From: CAMBDR01 sp046597185
GTDB taxonomy: Bacteria > Pseudomonadota > Gammaproteobacteria > Burkholderiales > Burkholderiaceae_D
Length of the DNA: 6,989 nucleotides
Reading direction: 5' to 3'
Assembly: GCA_046597185.1 (NCBI GenBank)
Contig: JBKJLF010000820.1
Coordinates: forward strand, 1-6,989
This document shows positions 1-6,000 of this stretch, piece by piece. The notes below the pieces were generated by a model, which did no database searches, was not told the origin of the DNA, and worked only from the letters and a program-made list of their open reading frames with translations. Positions within the stretch are counted from its first letter, which is position 1. Each line of letters starts with the position of its first letter. The translations under genes and the position numbers were made by a program.

Positions 1-43
1 CGCACCAGCAGGCGAGAACCGCGTACCCGTCAAGCTTGCTGCG
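1..43. repeat. Left copy of a 43-bp direct repeat
   Basis: The first 39 bases (beginning CGCACCAGCAGGCG) are identical to 5820-5858. One T/C mismatch follows at position 40, and then GCG matches again, giving 42 of 43 identical bases in the same orientation. It contains the palindrome CAAGCTTG. The copy starts at the first base of the window, so it may extend further left. On the minus strand one frame reads through it without a stop (SLTGTRFSPAGA). It could be a recombination or insertion junction, or one member of a dispersed genomic repeat family. The sequence alone does not decide. Confidence 0.85.
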
Positions 44-92
44 GCGAAGATGCCCTCCAGTAGCACTTTGGCTGCATCATTTACATAAATTC

Positions 93-185
93 TCAAAAAG
101 GAAAGGTGCCCGCGATCAACTCGGCTTTGATTGCGCGCAAGTTATTGCTAACTTTGGCGGTCGAAGGCAATTTAATTGCTTTCAT
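93..185 (-). CDS. Possible 30-aa ORF downstream of the large STAND gene, perhaps a truncated or frameshifted gene
   Basis: An ATG at 185-183 lies two bases after the TAA stop of the large gene and opens a 30-residue frame (MKAIKLPSTAKVSNNL...) ending in TGA at 95-93. An AAAGG about 11 bases before the ATG, inside the end of the large gene, could serve as a weak ribosome binding site, so translation could be coupled. The stop falls just after a run of five T on the minus strand. One additional T would join the frame to another that stays open to the window edge (FLRIYVNDAAKVLLEG...) and runs through the left repeat. It may therefore be the start of a gene damaged by a one-base deletion, or a chance ORF. 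The part NLRAIKAELIAGTF faintly recalls the N-terminal region of some phage integrases, which is too little for a call. I do not recognise a function. Confidence 0.3.
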   Translation of the reverse strand: MKAIKLPSTAKVSNNLRAIKAELIAGTFPF

Positions 186-187
186 GG

Positions 188-3100
188 TTATTCAAACCTT
201 TCATTGTGACTTCGATCCTTGGATTCTTCCCAGTCAGCCCAGGTAGCAGCGGCTTTATTCAATTTCGCTTTGGCGTTGATAAGTATTTTTGCGATGACTG
301 GATCGTGTTCATCATTCAATTCATCCAATAAGTCAACTCGCATTTTGATAAAATTAGAGTAGTAGCCAGAGATTAGTCTGGGAACAAATTGTTTGATAAA
401 AATATCAAGGATTGTTGCCTTGTCTTTTGCTAACTTGAAAAGGTTTTTCGCGAGTTCAGATATACCGTTTTTTTCTCCACTTTCGACACCCGTTTGAGTT
501 GCCGTAAAGAGTGGGCAAATCTGCGCAATAAATGGTAAGCGATCATCTGGTGAGACTTGGCACCATTCTAAAACGAGTTGTGCTGGCGGTTGAAAGAAGT
601 GTGGCGCATAGGATGTGGCGGCATCATCTCTCATTAAAGTTAGTGCGGAATTGTAACTACCATCCGCATCGGGCTGATAAACGGTATCCAGTGTTTTTTT
701 TGTGTGATATTGTAGAAACGGTGCAAAGTGGGTTTTAAAATAATATTTTTGCTGCGGAACAAATACTTTTTGCAAAATAAGGGTAATGTGCTGTTCTGCT
801 ATTGGTGCGTTTAGCGTAAATGTTAGGATGTCGTTGAAGTGATGGCGCAAATTATCATTCATATTGCCAGTACTTTTCCAATCAAGTTCTTGAAGAAAAT
901 GAATGCAGCGATTTTTCAACTCCAGCCGATATGAATCGTCTTTTTCCTTCGAGCCAAAAATAACCATGTCAAGAATTTCAAGCGCAACGCTTATACCGGC
1001 AGGTTTTTTTGCAATAGATGAAATCAGCGTCATCACTTGCTCTGCCGAAAGCGGGGCGGTTACACGTTCGTCTAGCAAATATAAAAACCGCCGAATCGGC
1101 GACTTGGCTAACTCGATTGCGCGCATCAAGCGCATATATCCGGCGTCATCTAGCGGCACCTCCTCCCGTAAGGATGGGAAAAACTCACCCCACGTAGCAT
1201 CTTCAATAGCACTATCTAAAAAAGCAGCAACGGCGGCGGGGGCAGTTTTATTCCAGCTATCTATAAGCGCGCAGATAAACCTGAGATTAACGGTGCTTGG
1301 TTCAATTGTGCTGATAACTTCCTTTGCTGCTTTGAGCAAGGCGGGGATATCGTGGAAAGTATTTGTAATGCCCTGTGCAAAAATTCGGATGTTGTTGTCA
1401 ATGCCTGCATGTAGCAATTCAGGGAGTAGGCCGAGTATTAAGTTGATGTCGTTGCCAGCCTGCGCCCCCATTCGCATAATATCGGACTGATATTTTTGAC
1501 ATTGATCCTCGCCAGTCTGCGGAGGTGCAATGTCATAAAAAAAACTATTGAACAATACTTGCGCACGGATTTTTAACGCTAAATCGGCAGGCGTTAGCAA
1601 TTCGTCCAATTTCTTTAGTGCCTCCAGTGCTTTTGGCGAAATCCTAGCTTTGTCATGCTGTAGTATTTCCTGTGTGGCTCGCCACCCATCAGGCCAACCA
1701 TCAATCCTATGAAACGCTTCTGCTATACCTTGCAGCTCTTGGTGAAGATCAATATGCAACGTAACCCAAAGGCCCTGAAATTTTTCAGCAAAAGCATGCC
1801 GTACTTTTGCACCCAAGGCGTTGGGTAACGTACCTACATCATGCACAATTGCCATAAAAAGGCCATACCACGCAAAAATATCATCATTTGTTTCTGGTTG
1901 CCACCCGAAGCCACGCGAATGCGCACCAAAATCAAACTGATGCGAAGAACTAGCCCCACCTGCTTTTAGCGCTGCGCTCAGTAAATAAATGCCTAACTGG
2001 GATTGAACCGGGTCGTTGTGGTGCAGTAATTGGCGCACAATTTCCGCGCGTTGCGTTGGCGGCGCGAGCGTGCCAGACAATGAATGCCAAAATAGTTCTT
2101 GTAGTTCCCTTTGTGCGGTGGAATCATTCTTTTCGGCTTGTATTTCAGCATTTGCGAAGCGTAGCAGAATCGTAATGGCTTGCTCAAAACATGCCACGTC
2201 ATAAGCAAGTGACCGCGTTGTTTTAATAAAATCCTGTCGGTAAAAATTTGTCGTTGCAATAAATTCACTACTATCGCTCGCCCGCAACAACGCAGCAAGG
2301 GTGGCGTGCTGATCAACGGGGGCTATAAACTTAAAAATTTGCATTTCAGTGCTACCAAGATTAGCAAGGTCGCCACATAGCCCCCCTGCGTTTAACAACT
2401 CGGTGGCTATTTCGCGTGCTTTTTTACTTTCGTGTAAAAAATTCAAACGATGAGCAAATGATTTAGAGACTCGCGGTATGCCATTGGTGATGAATTTTTG
2501 CAAAATGGTGTTTTTGGGAATGTTTTCCAACGCACGATTAGCCAAGCGGTTAGCAATAGCATGCGGTAGAATGGCCTTCCATTTACCACGTTGCTGCACC
2601 AACCCACGTCGCTGTAGTTCTGATACTTGGCGATGTAAAATTGGAATTGTAACTTCGGCCAAAGAGGCCAGAAGCGAAAGTTCCGAGCTTGTGCTGTCGT
2701 CTTCCGAATCAAATGAATAGAGTAAACTGCAAGCTTCGGCACTTCGCATTAAATCCTCATTTTGGCTGTTTTTCTGATGAAATAGTCGGCTAAATAATTC
2801 TTCGTTTTCAAGCTTACTCAGTTGCCCTTTTTTCTCCGATCTCCCAGCCAGTGCGAATGCAATCCTTGCATTGCCGCCAGCGAATTCTGCAATTTTGTCG
2901 ATATCAATAGGGGATAAGTTGTCGTTGTGGCGAGCAAGCAATTGCTTAATCAAGTCGTCTGATGACGCTTCAAGACGATAACAATCTGTATCATCTGGCA
3001 AATCATCGCGAATGTCATACTCCAAAGTTACAAGACTTAGTTTGCTATTTGGCTTTGTAATTAATGTCGTGAGTTGGGTATGGGTGGCAGCGCCGCAGTT

Positions 3101-4027
3101 ATCAACAATGACTACTGTTGCGGTCACATCAGTTGCGGTCACATCAGTGAGGAGCGCTTCAATCATCACATTAGGCTGTGGCGATGGGGCATCTGAGATG
3201 TCGGTATAAATAACATTGTTGCTGTCAAGCGCGCCCACCTCTGGCACGAGTCGTGCGTCAAACAGGGCTTGTACGAATCGTGTTTTACCCACCCCGGAAA
3301 GCCCGACAATGCGGACTGACGTTTGTTTTTCGCGCAATTCTTGCCGCAGGCGTTTGATTGCTTCGGCTATTGGGATTGGTGTGTTTGAAGACGGGCCAAT
3401 GATTTTTGCTTTGTCGTCAAGGATGTATTCAGCGGTAACCGTTTTTTCATGATAGGCCCATGGCGCGTAGGGTTGCCAGCCATTGATAGGTTTGGCGAGT
3501 GCAAATTTAACCCATATGACGACCACAGGGTGTTGTGAGGCCCAATCTGCAATTCGTTGGGAATCATAAAAGTCAACATGTATTTTGCCAGTTAAACCCG
3601 CAGCAGTAATGCATTCACCCATGGCGTTTTGCCGATTGCGAAGCGTGCTATCGCTATTGTTATTCTTGGTGTTTGCAATTATGTATGCGCCAATACATTC
3701 AGCCAACTCCGCAATCTTAGGTTTAAGCTGGCTCGCAGGTGCCATTTCGTTTTTAATTCGTGTGGCGGCGAAAGATTTTTCGGCTTTCACTTGAAAAATG
3801 GTATTTGTACGTGGGATAAACCCATCAATCGTAACTGCATCTGTTTTCGCTACACGCACATCTACGCCGCCATCTGCCGCACGTTGGTCACCACCCCAGG
3901 TCACAGCCTCAGTGCATAACCCTTTTTGCCGCAATTCAGCCTGACATAAGCGGGCAACAAGTTCTCTTGCTTGCGTATCATCTAACTGTTGGACATCACT
4001 TTTTGAGATATGAAATATTGGGTGCAT
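188..4027 (-). CDS. Avs-like antiphage STAND NTPase with N-terminal PD-(D/E)XK (Mrr-like) nuclease domain
   Basis: This 1279-aa protein has three visible parts. Residues 1 to about 175 look like an Mrr-type PD-(D/E)XK nuclease: a first helix with Glu22, then D52-G-G-V-D56, then the strand F78-Q-V-K81 (the Q-x-K variant). Residues about 226-420 form a P-loop NTPase: Walker A GLSGVGKT at 242-249, Walker B VVIVD ending at Asp309, a polar strand ending at Arg340, and GGNAR at 384-388 where STAND proteins usually have a GxP motif. A winged-helix-like segment follows at about 450-500. The remainder is helical, presumably TPR- or Armadillo-like, with a conspicuous FGAHSRGFGW at 700-709. Known Avs proteins bind phage proteins through such a half, assemble, and activate an N-terminal effector; this role is inferred here. 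I chose the ATG at 4027 because the recognisable domain begins right after it. A GTG at 4147 would add 40 residues unlike a domain. Neither start has a clear ribosome site. The C-terminus (HNERFE) appears complete. I cannot assign it to a numbered Avs family. Confidence 0.8.
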   Translation of the reverse strand: MHPIFHISKSDVQQLDDTQARELVARLCQAELRQKGLCTEAVTWGGDQRAADGGVDVRVAKTDAVTIDGFIPRTNTIFQVKAEKSFAATRIKNEMAPASQLKPKIAELAECIGAYIIANTKNNNSDSTLRNRQNAMGECITAAGLTGKIHVDFYDSQRIADWASQHPVVVIWVKFALAKPINGWQPYAPWAYHEKTVTAEYILDDKAKIIGPSSNTPIPIAEAIKRLRQELREKQTSVRIVGLSGVGKTRFVQALFDARLVPEVGALDSNNVIYTDISDAPSPQPNVMIEALLTDVTATDVTATVVIVDNCGAATHTQLTTLITKPNSKLSLVTLEYDIRDDLPDDTDCYRLEASSDDLIKQLLARHNDNLSPIDIDKIAEFAGGNARIAFALAGRSEKKGQLSKLENEELFSRLFHQKNSQNEDLMRSAEACSLLYSFDSEDDSTSSELSLLASLAEVTIPILHRQVSELQRRGLVQQRGKWKAILPHAIANRLANRALENIPKNTILQKFITNGIPRVSKSFAHRLNFLHESKKAREIATELLNAGGLCGDLANLGSTEMQIFKFIAPVDQHATLAALLRASDSSEFIATTNFYRQDFIKTTRSLAYDVACFEQAITILLRFANAEIQAEKNDSTAQRELQELFWHSLSGTLAPPTQRAEIVRQLLHHNDPVQSQLGIYLLSAALKAGGASSSHQFDFGAHSRGFGWQPETNDDIFAWYGLFMAIVHDVGTLPNALGAKVRHAFAEKFQGLWVTLHIDLHQELQGIAEAFHRIDGWPDGWRATQEILQHDKARISPKALEALKKLDELLTPADLALKIRAQVLFNSFFYDIAPPQTGEDQCQKYQSDIMRMGAQAGNDINLILGLLPELLHAGIDNNIRIFAQGITNTFHDIPALLKAAKEVISTIEPSTVNLRFICALIDSWNKTAPAAVAAFLDSAIEDATWGEFFPSLREEVPLDDAGYMRLMRAIELAKSPIRRFLYLLDERVTAPLSAEQVMTLISSIAKKPAGISVALEILDMVIFGSKEKDDSYRLELKNRCIHFLQELDWKSTGNMNDNLRHHFNDILTFTLNAPIAEQHITLILQKVFVPQQKYYFKTHFAPFLQYHTKKTLDTVYQPDADGSYNSALTLMRDDAATSYAPHFFQPPAQLVLEWCQVSPDDRLPFIAQICPLFTATQTGVESGEKNGISELAKNLFKLAKDKATILDIFIKQFVPRLISGYYSNFIKMRVDLLDELNDEHDPVIAKILINAKAKLNKAAATWADWEESKDRSHNERFE
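3117..3146. repeat. In-frame 15-bp tandem duplication inside the STAND gene
   Basis: GTTGCGGTCACATCA occurs twice in succession (3117-3131 and 3132-3146) with no mismatch. On the coding (minus) strand it gives TDVTATDVTAT directly before the Walker B strand VVIVDN, so five residues are duplicated without breaking the frame. This suggests recent replication slippage in a surface loop of the NTPase domain. Confidence 0.9.
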
Positions 4028-4080
4028 ATTGATCAACTGGCTAGGTAAATGAGGCGGATGGCGATTCCCGAGTGTAACAC

Positions 4081-4108
4081 ATTGTACACACCGTTCGTTT
4101 GCTTGAAA
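4081..4108 (-). promoter_or_regulatory. Possible weak promoter for the STAND gene
   Basis: On the minus strand TACAAT (4086-4081) matches five of six -10 positions. A poor -35-like TTTCAA (4108-4103) sits 16 bases upstream. A transcript would start roughly 45-50 bases before the chosen ATG at 4027, which would exclude the alternative GTG at 4147. The -35 match is weak, so this is only a candidate. Confidence 0.25.
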
Positions 4109-4113
4109 TGGAT

Positions 4114-4123
4114 GGCACGTGCC
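4114..4123. repeat. Perfect 10-bp palindrome GGCACGTGCC
   Basis: A perfect inverted repeat without spacer lies just upstream of the candidate -35 of the STAND gene. It is a plausible operator half of a regulatory site, but a 10-bp palindrome can also arise by chance. Confidence 0.3.
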
Positions 4124-4130
4124 CAATGAC

Positions 4131-4183
4131 CGCGCTAATGCACGCACTGTTTAATGTGGTGTTCACCTTGAAACATTAGCGCG
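4131..4183. repeat. Spaced 10-bp perfect inverted repeat in the divergent region
   Basis: CGCGCTAATG (4131-4140) and its exact reverse complement CATTAGCGCG (4174-4183) enclose 33 bases. The enclosed part contains a smaller symmetric element, GGTGTTCACC, at 4158-4167. It could be a pair of operator sites that a regulator bridges by looping, or a long-looped hairpin. It is not followed by a T-run, so it is unlikely to be a terminator. Confidence 0.55.
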
Positions 4184-4238
4184 AATTTTTGGAAGGGTGC
4201 ATGATGGATTTTTGGTGCGTAACCGATGGAAGCCATTG

Positions 4239-4270
4239 GTGAGAATGAAAATGATGCCTGTGAGAATGAA
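4239..4270. repeat. Two 11-bp direct repeats spaced 21 bp apart
   Basis: GTGAGAATGAA occurs at 4239-4249 and again at 4260-4270. The start-to-start distance of 21 bases is about two helical turns, which would place both copies on the same DNA face. They lie 50-80 bases upstream of the candidate plus-strand -10 element, where activator or repressor sites commonly sit. This is a candidate regulatory element only. Confidence 0.4.
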
Positions 4271-4319
4271 TCTGGTGCGGAATATGTCGGTTGAATGATA
4301 TGAATTTCCCGGCTACTAT

Positions 4320-4328
4320 TGCTATAAT
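4320..4328 (+). promoter_or_regulatory. Extended -10 promoter for the hydrolase/membrane-protein pair
   Basis: TGCTATAAT combines a perfect TATAAT (4323-4328) with the TGn extension, a form that needs little -35 contact. No good -35 hexamer lies 16-18 bases upstream. Transcription would start near 4335 and leave a leader of about 160 bases before the ATG at 4495. A nine-codon open frame (MKAVKFIAP) lies within that leader from 4423. A second TGAATTTCC copy (4330-4338, first copy 4301-4309) overlaps the end of the -10 element and could be a binding site. Confidence 0.5.
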
Positions 4329-4494
4329 CTGAATTTCCTTTGGCGGGGACGCATAAATTTGCTTTTAATGAATTTAACATCGTAGCCTTGCATTGTCGTT
4401 TGGCGATGGCAGTGCGATCAAAATGAAGGCTGTCAAATTCATTGCGCCATGATTTTTAAATAACTGGCAATTTACCCATAAGCGAGAACACAAC

Positions 4495-5172
4495 ATGGCA
4501 ATACCACAAAAGTCAACGCCGATAGCGACTTTCTTTATTGGCGGTGCGGCTGATAAAAACAGGTACTGGGGCGTCATGTCGCCGACAAATCTGATTCGAG
4601 ATAAATTAGTCAAAAAATATTTTTACGAGATTGGTGGGACGGCGCTTTTAGCTGCCGAGGTTAACCAAACTGCGGCGGAGGCATATTATGGTTATGATGA
4701 GATGGATGAGCTTTTTATTGTCATTCAAAATATTTATAAGGTGCAACCCACCGTAAAGATTAGACTGATAGGCCATAGTTTGGGTGGCTGGAAAGCCGCC
4801 AAACTTACCGAAAGGCTGGCTAAAGCATCGATCACCACAGCGCTTTTGATCACCATTGATCCGGTTGGCATCGTCTATTTTATGAAAACCACCGATGTCT
4901 TCTGGAAAGTGGGCAACGATGACCTGACATTGCCTCGCCCGGTCGCGACGAAATGGATTAATATTTTGGCCAATCACACAATCAAGTATGATCGGAACGA
5001 TGCGGTTGCGGATGCGGGAATGCGTTGGCAACCCTGGTTTGATTCTACTTTAAAACAAAAACCTGACGGCGATTATCGCACCCCGTACAGTCATGCGCAG
5101 ATTTTTGAAATGATGACATTTCCTGGTGCGGCAAGCCGAGGCGCGTGGGCCTTATTGATGGAGCAAGTATGA
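4495..5172 (+). CDS. Small alpha/beta hydrolase (lipase/esterase-like), candidate secreted effector
   Basis: This 225-aa protein has the marks of an alpha/beta hydrolase. A first strand IATFFIGGAAD (residues 10-20) probably contributes the oxyanion hole. The nucleophile elbow GHSLGG at 93-98 places the catalytic serine at 95. The strand LLITIDPVG supplies a likely acid at Asp122, and SHAQIF places the likely catalytic histidine at 200. Order and spacing suit a complete triad, so it should be active on an ester, probably a lipid, though the substrate cannot be read from sequence. No signal peptide or membrane segment is visible. With the coupled membrane protein downstream, this fits small lipases found as type VI secretion effectors. 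No VgrG, PAAR or adaptor gene is in the window, so secretion is inference. An ordinary cytoplasmic esterase is the alternative. The start is the only sensible ATG; the upstream GCGAGA is a weak ribosome site. Confidence 0.8.
   Translation: MAIPQKSTPIATFFIGGAADKNRYWGVMSPTNLIRDKLVKKYFYEIGGTALLAAEVNQTAAEAYYGYDEMDELFIVIQNIYKVQPTVKIRLIGHSLGGWKAAKLTERLAKASITTALLITIDPVGIVYFMKTTDVFWKVGNDDLTLPRPVATKWINILANHTIKYDRNDAVADAGMRWQPWFDSTLKQKPDGDYRTPYSHAQIFEMMTFPGAASRGAWALLMEQV
5160..5163 (+). promoter_or_regulatory. Ribosome binding site fixing the start of the membrane-protein gene
   Basis: GGAG ends five bases before the ATG at 5169, inside the last codons of the hydrolase gene. It supports this ATG over the in-frame GTG at 5145, which would add eight residues before the basic N-terminus. 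The ATGA overlap at 5169-5172 indicates translational coupling. Confidence 0.65.
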
Positions 5173-5738
5173 GATTCAAACGGCGCTACGCGCTTCGATA
5201 TTTTCTGGGATTTCTTTTGGCATTGATCAGTTATGGTGGGTACGATTATTTCCATGGCTTGGAAATTATTGACGCCAAGATCGTCAAAATCATTGATGAC
5301 CCTGAAAAACCGGGCGGTGAGGCCTTGTTGATTTCTGTTTTATCTGACTACCCACCGTATCCTTTCGTATCGGACAGCGTGCGCCGTTTCTTTCTTTTAT
5401 CACCCAGAATTTGCTTTATCAAACCGGATGGCTCGGAATTGGTGAATGATGATGTGCAGTCGCCCTGCTCTTACGAAGAAGATCAGGGTAAGAAATGGGC
5501 GAAAATGCATCGGATGGAAAAAAGTGAGTTTCTTATTCAATTTTACCAAGGCCAAATCACGCCCAATCGCAAGCGGGACTTCTATAACACGATGGTGCAA
5601 AAGAGAGGGCTTTGGGCAAAATTTCAACTAATCGGCTTTTTAGTGCCACCATCGGTCGAATCCAAACCATTCTTTTTAAGTCTGGAACCATATTGCAAAA
5701 CGCAGCCGGAACATTGCAAGCGGATTTTTGGTTGGTAA
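5169..5738 (+). CDS. Single-pass inner-membrane protein, candidate immunity partner of the hydrolase
   Basis: This 189-aa protein starts with a basic stretch (MRFKRRYALR), then a hydrophobic and aromatic segment at about 11-28 (YFLGFLLALISYGG...). By the positive-inside rule the N-terminus stays in the cytoplasm and residues 30-189 face the periplasm. That part has four cysteines (82, 100, 176, 183), which would suit disulfide bonds there. I do not recognise a named family. The start overlaps the hydrolase stop by four bases, so the two proteins are made together and probably in fixed ratio. A toxin followed by a coupled, membrane-anchored, periplasm-facing protector is the usual order for lipase effector-immunity pairs. 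This makes immunity the leading hypothesis, but it rests on context. It could instead be a membrane anchor or chaperone for the hydrolase. Confidence 0.7.
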   Translation: MRFKRRYALRYFLGFLLALISYGGYDYFHGLEIIDAKIVKIIDDPEKPGGEALLISVLSDYPPYPFVSDSVRRFFLLSPRICFIKPDGSELVNDDVQSPCSYEEDQGKKWAKMHRMEKSEFLIQFYQGQITPNRKRDFYNTMVQKRGLWAKFQLIGFLVPPSVESKPFFLSLEPYCKTQPEHCKRIFGW

Positions 5739-5814
5739 GGCAATCTACCGCGCTCTGAGGAGAATTTCCCCGGCACTTCATCTAAAAAAATCAACCATTC
5801 CATTCTTTTAATAC

Positions 5815-5835
5815 CGCCTCGCACCAGCAGGCGAG
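5815..5835. repeat. Small hairpin-forming element overlapping the right repeat
   Basis: CGCCTCGC and GCAGGCGAG allow two overlapping 5-bp stems: CGCCT/AGGCG (5815-5819 with 5829-5833) and CTCGC/GCGAG (5818-5822 with 5831-5835). It lies between convergent genes but has no following T-run in either direction, so it is not a good intrinsic terminator. It straddles the left boundary of the 43-bp repeat. Confidence 0.35.
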
Positions 5836-5862
5836 AACCGCGTACCCGTCAAGCTTGCCGCG
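5820..5862. repeat. Right copy of the 43-bp direct repeat
   Basis: This is the partner of bases 1-43, same orientation, with one mismatch at 5859 (C here, T at 40). Similarity stops at 5863 on the right. Sequence left of 5820 cannot be compared because the other copy begins at the window edge. It lies between the end of the membrane-protein gene and the binding-protein gene. The two copies bracket the STAND gene, the hydrolase and the membrane protein with a start-to-start distance of 5819 bases. Confidence 0.85.
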
Positions 5863-5941
5863 CTTCTCTGATCCCAAAGACAAACTCCTTTAGATTTTCA
5901 TGCTTGCAAACTGTTACATTGATGATGTTTTTGCGTAAGTC

Positions 5942-5977
5942 CCAAGAAGTAATCCAAGAAGTAATCCAAGAAGTAAT
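5942..5977. repeat. Perfect 3 x 12-bp tandem repeat
   Basis: CCAAGAAGTAAT is present three times in a row without mismatch, in the gap between two convergent genes. The copy number probably varies between strains through slippage. Just to the left, 5932-5942 reads TTGCGTAAGTC, which resembles the termini of some insertion sequences. The cluster may be a remnant of a small mobile or REP-like element, but no transposase is visible. Confidence 0.9.
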
Positions 5978-5979
5978 CA

Positions 5980-5991
5980 GGGTCTAGACCC
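5980..5991. repeat. Perfect 12-bp palindrome GGGTCTAGACCC
   Basis: The palindrome begins three bases after the tandem repeat and ends nine bases before the end of the binding-protein gene. An alternative 5-bp stem CAGGG/CCCTG (5978-5982 with 5993-5997) overlaps it. On the minus strand this could be a weak terminator for the binding-protein gene, but the following ATTACTTCTT is only moderately T-rich. A REP-type or site-specific target sequence is equally possible. Confidence 0.6.
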
Positions 5992-6000
5992 GCCCTGTTC

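Larger units (their letters stand above)
4028..4494. other. Divergent intergenic region (467 bases)
   Basis: This stretch separates the start of the minus-strand STAND gene from the plus-strand hydrolase gene. I see no convincing gene in it. Open frames on both strands are short, lack ribosome binding sites and resemble no family. One encodes a 22-residue acidic peptide from 4226, immediately preceded by an in-frame stop. The region holds candidate promoters for both sides, a 10-bp palindrome, a spaced 10-bp inverted repeat and an 11-bp direct repeat, each listed separately. Its A+T-rich right half fits a promoter and leader region. Confidence 0.7.

Noticed and set aside
40..90. Resemblance of the frame AAKVLLEG near the left edge to AAKVFVEG in the substrate-binding protein
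   Set aside because: The match is about eight residues in an alanine-rich context, and the flanking residues and DNA do not align. It is most likely chance rather than a duplicated gene fragment.
903..1490. 195-codon open frame on the plus strand
   Set aside because: It lies wholly antisense to the large STAND gene, resembles no family, and its Ser/Ala-rich translation is typical of a shadow frame.
4028..4147. N-terminal extension of the STAND protein by 40 residues from a GTG at 4147
   Set aside because: The added residues are rich in Cys, His and Pro and look non-domain. The start lacks a ribosome site, and the nuclease domain begins just after the ATG at 4027. The candidate -10 element also lies downstream of the GTG.
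4135..4613. Two minus-strand frames of about 80 codons in the divergent region
   Set aside because: They have no ribosome sites and no recognisable motifs, and one overlaps the hydrolase start. Composition looks non-coding.
4648..5031. 127-codon open frame on the minus strand
   Set aside because: It is antisense to the hydrolase gene, whose motifs GHSLGG, IDPVG and SHAQIF make the plus strand the coding strand.
5815..5862. Integron attC site
   Set aside because: A small hairpin is present, but I find no paired RYYYAAC and GTTRRRY core boxes, and no integrase gene.
5942..5977. Short CRISPR-like repeat array
   Set aside because: The three units are only 12 bp and directly adjacent, with no spacers, so this is a simple tandem repeat.
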